A DNA stretch of 64,000 nucleotides, from positions 4,519,001 to 4,583,000 of the forward strand of contig CM067528.1 of NCBI GenBank assembly GCA_034509925.1, given 5' to 3'. Positions within the stretch are counted from its first letter, which is position 1. Each line of letters opens with the position of its first letter. The translations under genes and the position numbers were made by a program. A model generated the notes under the pieces. That model ran no database searches. It saw only the letters and a list, made by a program, of their open reading frames with translations, and was not told where the DNA came from. This DNA is from Hirudinaria manillensis (Eukaryota; Annelida; Clitellata; Hirudinida; Hirudinidae). Below are positions 1 to 13,986 of this stretch, piece after piece.

Positions 1-219
1 TAGACAAAGTTGACCAGATCGTAAAAAATTCAAAATGTGTCGAAACATGTATCCATCTCTATCGATGAAATAATTGCCTTGTTGATCAAGAGCTGTGGGA
101 TTGTACTGTCCTCCAAACATTGCACCCAACATAGAATCTACATATTTTGTTAAAGTGGTCCTGGTTGTTGTGTATAACACACCACCAACATTCAAAGTGA
201 CTACTTCAGTTGACATCAT
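1..219 (-). CDS. KCTD6/KCTD21-like BTB (T1) domain protein, 5' part only
   Basis: The reverse strand reads from a double ATG at 219/216 without a stop to the window edge, about 73 residues. The translation is a typical KCTD BTB/T1 domain: VTLNVGGVLYTT near the start, then SMLGAMFGG, then GNYFIDRDGYMFRHILNFLR. This order and spacing match the KCTD6/KCTD21/KCTD11 group. In vertebrates those proteins are adaptors for cullin-3 ubiquitin ligases, and KCTD6, 11 and 21 act on HDAC1 in Hedgehog signalling. The rest of the gene, including the C-terminal half, lies left of the window. An AG at a TTCAG just upstream of the ATG could be a splice acceptor, so an upstream exon is possible. Family assignment is firm; the exact KCTD number is inferred. 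Confidence 0.85.
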   Translation of the reverse strand, partial: MMSTEVVTLNVGGVLYTTTRTTLTKYVDSMLGAMFGGQYNPTALDQQGNYFIDRDGYMFRHILNFLRSGQLCL

Positions 220-1421
220 CAATTTCCAAAGATATTTACTGAATAAAAGAAAAGGTTAATGACGTTAATTACTAAATTTTCTGATTTATTAACATTCTTG
301 AGTACATTTGCCTGCAAATAATGTCACAATTACACAACGAACACCAACACATGTATTCGAAATATTATATTCATAACCATATTCACTTGCTAAATACAAT
401 GAAGACGACTACTGGAAAGAAGGTTATGAAAATTAAAAGGCGAACTGAGCATGAACAAACATCAAAACAATCAAAGTGCAATCTCAGTTACAGACGCATC
501 ATATTATTTTTGAATCGCCCATTCACGAAACCAGCGGCTTCATTGATTATTTCATTCCTAAAACAAAGAAATATGACACCAACTCCACTTTTCAATGGGG
601 CATTTCAAGCTTGATTGATCGAACTATATGTAATGCATCGCAACAGTAATTGAAGCAACGAAATGTGAAATCGTTCAGAAATGTATATAATTACTAACCT
701 ATTGCATTAAAGTAAACAAAATTTGTCCAGATAATCTTTCGGATTCGATCAAAACTTGCTGCGATCCATACTCCCAAAGTTAAGTAACAACATGCACAAA
801 TCAAGCTAATTAATATCAAACCTGTGACTTATATTAGTGTCTATTAGTGCACATATGAAAAATCAAGGAAACATAAAACCAAAATTTTGAAGCCTTTTGA
901 CATTTTATCAAAGAATATATAAAAAGGAACGCTCGACAGTGATATGTACTAACCAACAATTTGGTAGAAAACTTGCAACACAAAAGGATCGTAACACATA
1001 AGAGTTTACTTTCAGCTATATAAAGAAACTAAAATTAAGTAATTAATTAGTGATATATTTTATTTATGACACAGATTGCTAATAACGTGCATCGTCTAGG
1101 ACCTTATCCAATGAAAAGGATACAAAGAATTATTGTAGACCTCTTTATACACAATGCCATTATAAATAAATTAGACCCAAAGAAGCATATCTAATTAAAT
1201 AAAAATTACTGATCTAATGTCATACTTTCAGGTGATTGATGTGCTGAGCACCTGATGATTATTAGTTAAACAACATGCAATTATCGTAACCTTTGCAATT
1301 AGTCTCTTTAGTATTTTAGGAAGGCACCTAAACAGCATTCAGGCATCATTCCCGAACCTAATTTCAAGTTTGTATTTATGTTGAATGTTTCGGTTATACA
1401 GCATGAGGCCACTTCTTTATA
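220..1421. other. Intergenic region between KCTD-like and CYLD-like genes
   Basis: The two flanking genes are divergent, so both promoters should lie here. A TATA-like run (TATATAAAAAG) sits at about 915-926 on the + strand, some 500 bp before the CYLD-like ATG. I see nothing that proves it is used. The short open frame at 321-614 is low complexity and has no recognisable domain. No RNA gene or repeat was recognised. Confidence 0.4.
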
Positions 1422-4400
1422 ATGGATGGTTCGACCTATTATATCTTGCTGGAAGATTCATGTGCTACTCAAATTGGTAAGATTGACCAAGCACTGTTGT
1501 ATGTATCTGCGGGAAGTCTCTGGATGATTAACGATCAACACGATCCGACAGAAAACCCAAATCAAATATATTCTTCGTCCGACGAATCTCCATTATATTT
1601 GAAATCATGCGAACTGATCAACGTGTTTCTATCGTGTTCTCGAAAAGCAGTGATGTCCATAAGTGAAATTGAATGCGAGCTCCTGTTGGCGGTTGATTCT
1701 TTTGCGGAAAGGAAAAAAATATCAATAGAAACTAATATGCTAAATGCTGGGAGAGATATTTATCATCGTTATCTAGACCAGTTTGTGTCTGGACAAATGT
1801 GTGAGATTTTTGTTATGATAATAAATTATCCAGGTCTAAAAGATAACACATGTGGGTTGATCCAGTATGTTGGATCATTGCCATCCTGTCCAGGCACATG
1901 GTTTGGAGTTAAACTTCCATTTGTAAGTATTTACATTCAAAATTTGAGCATTGTTACCTTTTTGAAATGCTTGTTGTTTAGGTTTTTAAGGGTTTTGGAG
2001 CAACAGATGGTTCGTTCAAAGGGAAAAGATTTTTTGAATGTCCTGAACATTGTGGACTATTTCTAAGCCTAGACAAGATATCAATTTACCATCAAAACAA
2101 GGATTTTGAAAACATGGTTTTCCCAGAAGAAGATTGCTCCAGCATTTCAGATGTTGTTTCAGTTTGTGAGGTACCAAGTTGTGATTCATCTGCTTTGGCA
2201 AGACTTCCACTGGAATTAGGTGAAAGAATTGTATGGATAAGTGATGATGGCCCTGAACTGGGGACGGTCAGGTGGATTGGCATTCTTCCAGATGCCAAGG
2301 TTAAAGAGTACACGATCGGAGTTGAATTTGTAAGTGGAAAGTGATGTTAAGAAGCAGCTTGAGAATTGCTTTAAATTATTCTTTTAGGACAGACCTATTG
2401 GGACAGGAACTGGAAAATACAATAATGAACAGCTGTTCAGAACAGCTCAGAATCACGCCTCTCTCATTCCGGCGATAGGTCTCATGAAGGCTGAAGAATT
2501 CTTTGGGTCTAAAGATGATGTGCCTGAGTCTCCATTATCAAGTTTGATTTGTTTGTGTTGCACTTCGAATGTGACTTGTATTTTTGGAAAACCTTCTGAG
2601 AAAACCATGTTTTTAATTAAAATTAGTAATGTAGTTGTACTAATAGATCAGGTATTATTGTTTTTAAAAATCATCTGTTGCCCAAATGAATGCCTATTGC
2701 ATATACTAGTTTTGATTGAATTTATTTTCTAAATAGTTCTAAGTAGATCCTAATTGAAATATTTTAATCCATTGCCAGAAATGTTTTGTGGAACTATCTA
2801 TGTTAGATAACGTCTCAATAATCAAATAGTTATTTTTTTTAAAGAAATTGTAGATGCCAATTCTTGGCACGAATTCCCAGTTTCAGGAATGGACAAATCG
2901 AACTTCTGTGAATCTCTTAACTCATCTGGTTCGTTGTTATTTTTGTGGATCTGAAACTTTAACTATTTTTTTAATTCTTCAAAAAGACGTGAAAAGGATA
3001 TCAAAACGACATTATTTTATTATATTTTAAGATCGGTCGGACGTGGTTTCCTCAGGCGAATTGGCCTCTCGAATGCTCGTTTATCAACATCCTGCTAAAA
3101 TTAACAACCGGCCTTTGCTCAGACCTTTAACAGAGCCCAGTGGTACCAGTCCACTGGCAGGCGTAGTAAATACTCCAAACAATTTTGCAGTTGTTGCATC
3201 AAAGCCTAGGAGCATTCACGCTGCCGTCAATTTGGAGCACTGCTACGAAAATGTCGAGAAAGATGAAACGGGTCGTATTTTGAACAGAGACGCCGATTCC
3301 TTTCGGGTTTGATTCCGCATCTTTGCATTTTTAAGAGCACTGAGTACTCTTTGTAAGTGCATTGTGAATCACAGGTCGTTGCAAGCAAGGAACAGAGCGA
3401 CTATTTAGAATATCAACCTCACGCTATGCCGACGCCAACGTTATTTCGCAGAAGTTTCGACGACATTTATGCCGAGAACAAGAAGACCGAGTTCGGTTCT
3501 GCCGGCCAAAGCTCGGAATACGACAGAGTAGATTCTCTTAGATCGTCCGAGGTCGTGGCAAAGCACGAGTTAGATAATTTGAGGAGTAGAACCCTGGAGA
3601 CTTATTCTACTACTAGGAGCATTGCTTGCAAAGTTTTTGATGAAAACGACGTCCTACTCCGACTACCCTACACTACAGGCAGAAGCACTTTCTACGGACG
3701 TGCCGACGGTTTGATTTTTTCTCGACTTTTGATTCGACGGCCGATGAATTCTTTCGATGTTTTGAGGTTAATATTTGCCATTGAAGATGAAAGTCTGCAC
3801 GCTAATACCGGTGACTCGAAGGAAGATTCCCTGCAAAGCAAGAGCACTTTGACCACAAAGTCCCATCGCAGTTTCTTCAAATTCATTTCTAAACGCACTC
3901 CCAATATTATACTGCAGCAGATAAACAGGACCTTGAGGAATTCTCTATTGCCTCAGAGCTTTCACAGGAGGTCTTCGTCGGATTCCGCTCCGACCGTGCC
4001 CGAAAGGGGTTCTACAATCAGGGGGAGCTTGACCTTGTTCAACAATTCCGGATGTACCGTTCCGTGCAGGCAGTCCGAAGAAATAAATTCTTGTCCGAAC
4101 GAAACCGCCACGATGCCGTGCGAAAGTCAGGTTGTTTGCCTGAAAACGAGGACCGACCGGGCGAGCACGGACGACGATCCGACGGCTCCGAACTCGGAAA
4201 AAACCGAGCCCGCGTACCTCGGTCAGACGGCCGGCATAGAATCCGCTCGAAGTGCCGTCACGTTCCAGCCCAGACCGAGCTCCCCGTTGCGACAGGAGAG
4301 GCAAAGTCACGCTTTTCCGGAGGTGGATGTCGGATCTCGAGTCGAAGTGGACGTGGAAGGTTGCACTTGTCACGGGGTCGTTCGTTGGATGGGTTGTTTC

Positions 4401-6633
4401 AAGAATAGATTGAATATATTGGTGGGAATTGAATTGGTGAGTTGTAATGATATTGATCATTTAATAATCATTATGTCTATGATTAATTATCCTACTAACT
4501 ATAATGATTTTTATTTTTATTCAATCTGTAAAGGAAGAGGAACATCAGGCATGCACGGATGGAAAGATTGGCGGGAGGAGATTCTTTAGTTGTCCTCCTG
4601 GCAGAGCTTATTTCACTTTCATTCATTCCATTAAGAAAGATTCCAGACTCTTTCCATTTCTGAAGTCTTCTAATCCAGGTAAGTCCTCCGTCGATGCAAG
4701 ATGAATGTTGCGGCGAAGAGTTAGGTGTTTCAAAATAAATCTTGTCGAGCAGGTCTCAGGAAAGGAGTCATCTGTTCGCCTCTCTCTTTTGACGATCCTG
4801 ACAGCTTATCGAGAGCTCTGAACAAAAAATCCATTCATCACCTACCGGCTTGCAATCATGCGGACACCGTACTATTTTCAATGTTTACGTTCAGTCAAGC
4901 ATTCGATGCCTTGCTGCTGGGATGTAAGTCAAATGATTCCAAGGCAGTCCTTCAAATGAGGTCTGCTCTTTTGGAACACGTCGTCAATCCGTTGAGATGG
5001 TTAGTTAGTTGTTTCATTTCATTAAGTGAACTTGATTTTCTGTTGACAATGTTGTTTCTGTTTCACTCTATTTTCTGTTGTCTAATGCTATTACAAAATG
5101 TGTAAGTGGTCATCGGATGACCCTTCATTTTGTTTATAAAAAATAAATAAATAAATATTGAATTGTGAATTTTGAATATATGTTTAGTAAGGCTTTATGC
5201 ATAATTGAGATGGTTTCATATTTTCATTTTATAGTGGTTTATCCATCAACACCTCCAGAATTGAATGCTTAAATAAACTCTTCAACGATTCTGCTACTCT
5301 TAAAGGAAAAACTGCAGTTGAAGGTAACATTTCAATTCTGAGATTGCTTAATCATTTGATTAATTAAATACATTTCTGGACTAAAATATGATGCTGCTTA
5401 AATGATCATCTGGTTATTATTTTTTAGGTCCCGCACATTTTTATGCCAATCTCATGCGAATTTTAAATGCAGATCCACAAATTACTTTCAGGCTGGTATT
5501 GTAATTATGTCTGATTTTTTAAAAATATTTAAAAAAAAAATTGTACAACTTGTAGAATACATTTTCTGAAGAATTTTGAAATTACTTTACAGTTCGGGCA
5601 CAGGGGCTCATCTGTGGAACGTTCCAGTGGAAGAGGAAGGTTTAAGCAATCCAACAGTTCAACGACTTCTCGAGCACTCTTTCTTCCGAGCCCACCTCAA
5701 ACTTTCTCGAGTGATTTTTTTTTATTTTCTCAGATTTAGATCAAATGTGAATTAAATCATAAGTATTGTTTTAGCCTCTTGAAGATTTTTGGTTAATTTT
5801 TGCAGGTTCCACTCTGTTTGGTTCTTAACATGCAGAAACGATCTAAGGAGTTGGTCATCCCTTGCATGGAAATTGACATCACAGACATTCTTCAAAAGAG
5901 TTAATTTAATTCTTTAATTAAATTCTAATTCTTAAATTAATCTAATTAAAAAGAAAATTGAGCTACAATTTACCAACGAAAGGTCTTAGAGAGTGCAACA
6001 TATGCGGCAAGCTCGGAACGTCCGAATGCAGGGAATGCTTCGAAGCCGGCAGAGTCCTCTCGAGCACCGTGTTCTGCGAAGCCTGCTCCACTCAGGTGCT
6101 TATTATAACGACCGCCGCTCGTATCTTCTAATTAGCGAGTCCGATCGTCGCCAGTTTCACAGCCACGCGAAAAGATCCCACCACAGGCCGTCTCCGGTCG
6201 GTTCCCTGGGCTCGGACCTGGCGTCGGGGAGCGGGTGGGCAGACAAGTTCAGAGAAAAGTTGGAACTCTCTGCGATCGTGTGCTCCGAAGAATTTCAAAG
6301 CGTCACCTTCGTGAGAACAGGCCTTACTTCCACAGCTCCGTGGATGTTTTTTAGCACTTCCGGCTCAGGTTAATACACTGGCAGCTTATTTTCTTAGTTT
6401 TATTTCTTTTATGCGACAAATTTTAAATCCGAGATCGATTTCTAGACGAGGAATCAGGGCAAACTCATCCTCAAGTCGGGATCTGTTCGTTTCTTCCGGA
6501 TTTGATTTCCCGATCGTCGACCAATCATTTAATTGCTTTGAGCAAAACAGAGATACCACCCCTGATGGATAGGTTCATGTTCCATGCCGACCTTTATATT
6601 TATCAATTTCCATCTCTTCTTCTTTACGAATGA
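1422..6633 (+). CDS. CYLD: CYLD-like protein: three CAP-Gly domains plus a degenerate USP deubiquitinase domain
   Basis: Fourteen exons fit: 1422-1922, 1982-2329, 2388-2541, 3032-3306, 3375-4436, 4534-4678, 4753-4999, 5235-5323, 5428-5495, 5593/4-5710, 5806-5899, 5992-6095, 6155-6368, 6446-6633; about 1,201 aa. An in-frame TGA precedes the ATG. CAP-Gly 1 spans exons 1-2 (GLIQYVG, TDGSFKGKRFF), CAP-Gly 2 exons 2-3, CAP-Gly 3 exons 5-6 (GVVRWMG, ACTDG, GRRFFSC). The USP domain follows, with its B-box-like zinc insert (CNIC, CREC, CEAC) in exon 12. CYLD cleaves K63 and linear ubiquitin chains and restrains NF-kB. Here the usual NSCYLD box reads ACNHAD (Cys codon 4851-4853, displaced one residue), the catalytic His aligns with Gln (6296-6298) and the Asp after WxFF is Ser (6353-6355). 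The exon 9/10 junction is one nucleotide out of phase. Orthology is firm; loss of activity is inferred. Confidence 0.9.
5090..5165 (+). repeat. Copy 1 of a dispersed repeat tail (GATGACCCTTCATTTTGTT plus A-rich tail)
   Basis: In the CYLD intron after exon 7, about 35 bp ending in GATGACCCTTCATTTTGTT are followed by AATAAATAAATAAAT. Nearly the same sequence recurs at 43622-43695 in a dynein intron. The A-rich (AAATA)n end looks like the 3' tail of a retroposon, but the body upstream is too short or decayed to name. Confidence 0.6.
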
Positions 6634-7636
6634 TTTGTTTCTTATTTAGTTTTTAGAGTTATTTTTAGGTCAGATTTTAAATTGTGAACATTTTTAATCA
6701 CGGGAAAATAGATTTTTAAACGAATTCGATCTTCCGATCTGGCAACGCAGCTTTATTTCGGAGTCCGACTCGGACCCGAAGCACTCGACCTAAAAAACGA
6801 TCTTCGACCAAGTAAAAAGGGGCCAAGTTTGGTGCTTTATAATAATGACAGCTGAATATGATATCTTATTTTCTGGCTTTTAGTTTTGCATTAGATGGAT
6901 GCTTTAGTATCTCATTTTGATGTTAGCGTATCGCAATCATATTTTCATCAGCACGAGGCCGTTAGTTATTTTGCCGACCGAAGACCCGTCGACGGGCGTC
7001 CCCGAGTCGTGAAATCTTCAATTCGGTGTGCTTCCAGTTTGTTTGGAACTAGTCGTTCTTTTTGCTTAATGTGAGTTACTCATATTCCTTCTTGTTTAAC
7101 ATCTCGCATCGATATCATAATCATTGTTCCTGACCCATTCCATTTCTTTTGCTTTGGAACATCTAGTCACGTTTTCAAGATGTTTTGGACATCCAGTTTA
7201 GTTCTCTTTAGATTTATTAATTGAAGTATTTTGGATTTTTTTTGTAGCTTGTAAGCATGCATTTACTTTATGGATTACAATGGTTATTTTAAATCATTTT
7301 TGAGAAGACAGTTGGTATCTAGAATGAAAAATAAACAAGTTGGAACATCGCCTCCCCTTTTGCAATGGACTGGGAATGGTTGCTGGCGACATACAAACAA
7401 TTATGATTACAAATGGTTTTATTTGCTCTGTACAGAATTGGAATTTTGCCAATATGAGTTGAAATTGCTTGCACCTATGCCTGATTTTCAAGTGCTGTGT
7501 GCACACAAAATAAACCTTTTGACCCCTACCGACAGCTTAACCCGAACGTTGATACTCGTTGATACAAAGGATGAAATTTTATAAATTAGTCTGTTCTATG
7601 GCCCTGATGGTTCGAGATGTCGAGTGACACCCTGTC
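6634..7636. other. Intergenic region between convergent CYLD-like and IgCAM genes
   Basis: This region should hold the two 3' UTRs. No continuous reading frame resembles a known protein. The only moderately long frame, 7270-7584 on +, has no recognisable domain. No clear repeat was seen. Confidence 0.5.
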
Positions 7637-10600
7637 TTAAACTCCTTGTCTGTTGTGGTGATGATCGCAGATGTTAACCTCGACGTGGTATTCGTCGAGT
7701 ATTTCGCTGACGGCGGTCGAGTCAGATTTGGGTATTTCTTCGTAGACTCCGGAGCAGGCATCCGTGGTGTCGCAGTCCAATGCCGAGGTCCCGGTCCTTA
7801 TGGAAACCTTCTCCGGACTGAGGGTGGCGTCGGTGTGAGAGTACTTGAGGGATGCCTTCCTTCGTATCCTGAGTAGAGACAATGACGTTTCCCTATCTTC
7901 TAGGGTTGCATGGATGAGTTCTGGCGAGCCATAAACTTTTTTGGAATCTGAAGTCTCGCTATGAAGGTTGGCTTTGTCGTCATCTAGGAGAGGCGGTTTG
8001 TTTTTTGTTTTGGCACTAGAGGTGGCATTGTACCAAGAGTAACATCGGATTCCTGAGTTCAAAGCCGATCTGTCCCCTCTCCTCCACAGTCGCTTCTTTT
8101 TCAAACAGAAAACCAACAGCAACAGCAAGAAGGCAACCATGAGGGCTGCACCAAAACATCCCGATAGTATTTCAAAGTTCACTTTTGATTCAACTCCCTC
8201 TTCGTCAGATTGTTGAAGTTGGGAACTCCCTGCGGAAAACAATTGGACAATTTCACGTACAGTTCTTGACATTAGCGTCAAATGAGATAATATCTTTTAA
8301 AATGAGTTACTAACAACATCATTCCTTACACTATTATGTCATTTCTCTCTGCAATAAAATGCTTTATTAGCAAATAAAAAGTTACCTTGAGGTTGCAGGG
8401 AGGGACTTGTCGTAAGCAGAATCGTTGCTGGCTCTCCAAAGCCCATCTCGTTTCCTGCTGAAACATGCACCACATATTCTTTTCCTTCTTTTAAATCTGA
8501 CACCAACAGTTCTGCTTCTTCAGCTTTTAAAATTTATTTGATTAAGAGTAATTTTATTTTAAAAAAATGTAACTTTCAATAAATCTGTTAAACAAGACTT
8601 GACTTGTATGACTTAAAGATGGGAATGAAAATTATTTCAGAAGATTAGCGAAAAATAACGAAACAAACTGAAAGCTTTGCTTACTTCCTTTTGAGACGAG
8701 TCGATGACTTTCCGAAACGTTACCATCATTCTCCTGGTATTCGACTCTCCAGGATGAAATAACCGGTCGGCATTCCTCCACGGAAACTTTCAGAAGGACA
8801 CAAGTACCATTCTCAGAAACGATGGAGACGTTGTGAGGCATATTTGGCAGAGCTTTCAAGAATTCGTCATTCGATCAATGAGAAATAGTTTAAAAAAAAC
8901 TCTAAATTGCTATTTTCTGCACTAACTTCTAAAAATATCTTGAAATAACTTCAAAGTTGTTTGCAATTGTTACTATTTGGTCTCGTTCTGTGTTCATATT
9001 GAAATGTTAAAAGATGCCTTGTTAAACTTCAGGCACTTTATGGATAGTTGAATGCTTTTTCCCCATTAAATGAAGAGAAGGGAATATATAATAATATATA
9101 TATATATAATTAATATTTAACTTCTCAAACTTAAGTTGAGTTTATTAATTGCTAGGATTGTACATCACTTGAGGGTTTGACTGACCAGCAGGCAGAAGTT
9201 TGAGTTCCATGGAAGTACTTCCATGTTTATTTTGAGCCACGCATGAATAAGCTCCAAAGACCCACAACTGATCCGCTCCAATGAAGATCTTTGTCAATGA
9301 AATAGTATGATTTTAAAAAGTCTAGTTGCTTACAGCTAGTGATGATATTGTCCAGAATAATATTGTCTGATATTCGGATCGCAATTAAGGCTCAATCTGT
9401 TACAAATTCTTAATTTTATGGAACTTGTTATAAGATATTTTTTACAAGTAGGATGATTAGCTTATGGCTGTTCCCGTAGAATGACTCCATCTATTGTGAC
9501 TTCAAGATATCGCCATTTTGAGGTCACTTGAGAATGTGAGAGGATTTTAAATATAATTTAAATGGAATTTAAAATCAAACCTTGAGTGCACTGGTAACTC
9601 CCCGATGGTGATTGGTCGAAAGAACTTCGTATCCGTGCGTGACGTCACTGATAGTTTGACCGACCCTCCTCCATTGGATGGATGGAAGTGGTTTCCCTGT
9701 TGAATTGCAGGTGAACGTCCGAATCTCGCCCAACCATCCAAAGCACGACTCTGGTTCGCAGTGCAACTTTGGAATGCCTGGAATAGGATAGCCGTGGATA
9801 TCATACAAAAGTACTTATATATACACATACACATACATATATATAATTTATTTAGATATATTATCATACATAAATATTTATCGCGTGCATTTTGCCACTT
9901 ATATAATTGGAGACTTGATAAAAGTAATAAAAATATTAAAAAGGACTCGTTTGGATGGAAAACAAACGTGAGATTACATTCGACGTTGAGGGAAAGTTCC
10001 CTGGTTTCGTTGCCAGCTTCGTTTTTGGCCGAGCAGATGTAGATTCCTTCGTCGGAAGCTTCCACTTTGGGAATGATGAGTTTGGACGAACCGTATTTTG
10101 GATCGGTTACCTGCCAAGGATGTCGAGTGATCCATTTGAATTGCGATCCGTGAATTATTCTTGAAACGTATTCAAGAAATTGAAATAACTTGAAGGTTTG
10201 TCGACGACTTCAGTTTCGCCCACGAAACGAGTGGAATCGGATCGCCAGCTGCCTGACAATCTGCAACCAGTGGACCTCCCTCCAGTACGGTTCTATTTGC
10301 GGGGAAACTATTTATCGAGGGAATTCCTGGGCAATAATAAAAAAAAATAACATGAAAACAGAAATCAGAAAAATTTTGAAAGCATAGGCTGGATTGAAAC
10401 GAATCGATTGATGGTGATCAATGCCGACTGAAACTCATCGGATTGAAACGATTGAGGTTGATTGATGCTGATTGCAAAGTCGTACTCATCATCTTCAGCT
10501 CGATGGACGATTCCAGAGTTCCTTTGCTGTTTGAAACTCTGCAGAAATATTTTCCTTGGAGGCTTTCTTTCATCTTCTCTAGCCACAGCGTTGAGTTCTG

Positions 10601-13002
10601 CCTCACAACGGGATTCTTGGCACGCACCTTTTCCGAGAGGATTTGTTCCTGTTGCATTTTAATTTCAAAACGAGGGAACTGAGTGAACCGGATGTTGTCG
10701 ATGATAGGGTAAGACGATGATGATGACGACGACGACGATGGCATAATGATGGTGATGATGATGATGCTCACTTTGAGCCACTCGAACTTCAATGGTTTGC
10801 TTCCATCAGCTTCGCAATCAACATTTACAGGTTGACCTTCGATTACTTCACCAATTATTCTGACCTTGACATTCGTCGGTGCACCTGTTGATTTTAATTT
10901 TAATTTTAAAATTAATATTAATTTCATAAACACTTCTTTTTGAAGAGGTGTAACTCAATTCCACAAATCGAAATGCAGCTTCATTTTTAGAAAATAATTA
11001 TTTATTAGCGGTAATTATTTTAATTATTTTTGAAAAGCAAATAATAACCACCATAGCGATCCTCATCGTCGTCATCACAATCATAATTATCATCATCATC
11101 ATCACCATCATCATCACGATAATTCGCACCAATGATTGAAATTGACTCGAACCACTCAAAGCATCAACACGTGTTTCGACAACAGTTGCAGGACATGCAA
11201 TGAAATGCAAGACTTGAACTAAGAGGAAGATTACGACGATGATGGATGAGTTTATGTAAAATTATCCTCGAAACTTTCAACTTCCTTCGAATGACGCTGT
11301 GCAACTGCACATGTCAGTCGATCGAAATCTTTGAATTTTATGCGAAATTTATTAAAAAATGTTTTTTTATATTCGCTCCTATAAAATATCTTTCCATGAA
11401 ATAACCGGACTGCTTATCATTTACATCTCTGAAATTGTGATCATGATCATAATCATCATCATCATGATCGTCATCATCATCATCATCATCATCATAATGA
11501 CATGGCGAAATGTATCATTGATCGAAGCAGATTAGGGCTTTCACTCAAGACCTGTTGTCTTTGCCAGAAGAGCATCACGTTGAGACGACACCAACAAAGC
11601 CAGGCTTTTTGGGTCATAGGTCAAACACGTGACTAAACGAGGTCACGTGACGAATTGCGTGAGAAAATATTTTGCTTCGCTTGACGTGAGATGTATATTT
11701 GTCAGCGATGCTTTGAAAGCCAACAGTTGGTTCTGGACATTTTCAAACTCGTGCCGAACAATTTATTTCTTTAAATGTATATTTCTTTCACTTTATCTTT
11801 TCTAACAACGCATTCAACGTTCAAATGCTCCACAAAACAACAAAACTTGTTTATTTAAAATACTTTTCTGTCATAAACAAAGTATTTGTTTAAATATTTT
11901 AAATATTAATAAATATTTTTATATTATATTTCTTTAAATATTTTAAAATAATATTAATAAATATTTGTTATATAATATTTCTTTAAATATTTCACTCGCG
12001 AAGAACAATAATTCTTTTCCGCCAAACGAGTTCAAAGCTTGCTTTCGGAGGTTCGCATGCGAGTTTTAAAAAAAAGGTAAGAAGAACCGACGATGTGTTT
12101 CCATGGTAACGTGAATCAACAACAACAAACAAATAAACAAACGAATGAATGTCTGTTGCTTGTTACTCCCACTTCCTACTTTAGTTTGGACGACCTTGCA
12201 TTCCTTCCTCATAATTCAACTTGAACTCGGCCCATCGCCATCATCATTATCACGGCCATCGTCATCATCATCATCATGGCCATCGTCATCATTATCATCA
12301 TCATCACCATCAATCTCTTGAAAAGATCGGCCCCAAGAACTCAATCTCAATCAATCAATCACGTCGTGGCCTTTCTTCGTTTTTAAAGCGCACAACTTTC
12401 GTATCGTTGTTTAATAAATTTTTTAAAAAAATAATCAAACGATAATCAAACAATTAAACAACAGTGAACAAATGATAAATGATTTTACATCGATTAATAG
12501 CAAAACTTGCGGAGGTGAGGCGGATTTATAAACTTTATCAACCCCCTAAGAATTGGCATTTAGAAGTATTTATAGTAACTTGACCTCATTAGCAGTGAGA
12601 ACTATTTATGGAAACTTGACCTTATTGGCGTAGATTATTTTAAAATAAGAATTCTATCTAAAAACATGATATAACGCTCGTTAATATTAGGGATATTTAT
12701 TTAAAATTGATTTACGTATAAATTTACAAAGTGAATGCACGGATGAAGCACATGCGACATCTAGTGATGGCATGATAAAAAGGTTATCGTCGTAACATTC
12801 TTTACGTTTACCGTTATTACCGTTTATATTAATGTTATATAATATAGAAACATTATTATTATTTTATTTGTCGTTGTTTTAGTTGTATGCCTTGATTGTA
12901 CAAATGAAAAATTAGTGATGTTAGAAATATATTATGGCGTACCACATCTATGACCAATTGTCATCATTAACGAAATAAATTGTTCGATAAGTTAATCATG
13001 GC

Positions 13003-13042
<40 letters not shown>

Positions 13043-13549
13043 TTTTTTTCATTATTTATTCGTGATTCCAATCTTCGAAGTTGGGCAGCATGACTTGCTG
13101 CAAATAATTCCAACCGACCGAGTAAAACGAGGACGTCACGAAGGTCGGAATTCGAGAGCGAAATTGAAATTAATTCGAAAAAACCGTGTAAACAAACCTT
13201 GTAAACAGACCTTGTAAACAAATACGCGAGCAAACCTTGTAAACAAATATGTAAACAAAATGCGCCCCCTGCCGTGAAACTTGAGAATGTTGTTACGACT
13301 TACAGGAGGGGGTTATTATGATGTATTAGGTACATTTTCGAACAAAATTATTATAACTAATAAAAATTCATCGCCATAATAATAATAATTATTGTTATTA
13401 TTAATTAACGGAAATTCATCAAAAAGATGCTACTAATTATTACAATTGTTATTTTATATAGTTATTTTATATTTATATATTTTATAACTTGGTTATTCAT
13501 TTTAATAATTGTAAATCAATTGATATTAATTATCATTTATATACCAACG

Positions 13550-13584
<35 letters not shown>

Positions 13585-13955
13585 TCAATGAAGAATTCTC
13601 GCTTGTACTTAGAGTCTTGAGTTCGATGAATCTACTGCCAGTGAGTCTCCCTTCCTCCAAGTTGACCTTGCACTCGTACAACCCCCTGTCCTCTTCACCC
13701 ACTCTCCTCACGACCAAATTGTTCTTCCTGTCCACCTGGTACTTCCTCGACCTGACTGCAAAATTCCAAGCGAAAGCGAAAGTGAAACTCGTCGAGAAGT
13801 CGAAACGAGTCATTGTTTAAGAGTCTAAGTGGTCATCATTATTTATTATATTTATATATTTTTCTTCTTTTGCTTAAATTCCAAACGAAACACGACTTTC
13901 ACTTTCGAAAACCATCTTCAAAAAGCTGCTTTTGTTGTTGTTAAAGCAAAAAACA

Positions 13956-13986
<31 letters not shown>

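Noticed and set aside
321..614. 97-residue frame near the left edge
   Set aside because: No domain, low-complexity start, lies in the promoter region between two genes.
3945..4460. 171-residue reverse-strand frame
   Set aside because: Antisense shadow of CYLD exon 5; no domain and no splice support.
4437..4533. Apparent continuation of CYLD exon 5 through 4589
   Set aside because: Read-through of an intron with GTGAGT donor and TAAAG acceptor; the spliced frame restores the third CAP-Gly domain.
12221..12445. His-rich frame resembling a metal-binding protein
   Set aside because: Produced by a CATCAT tract; lies in an IgCAM intron.
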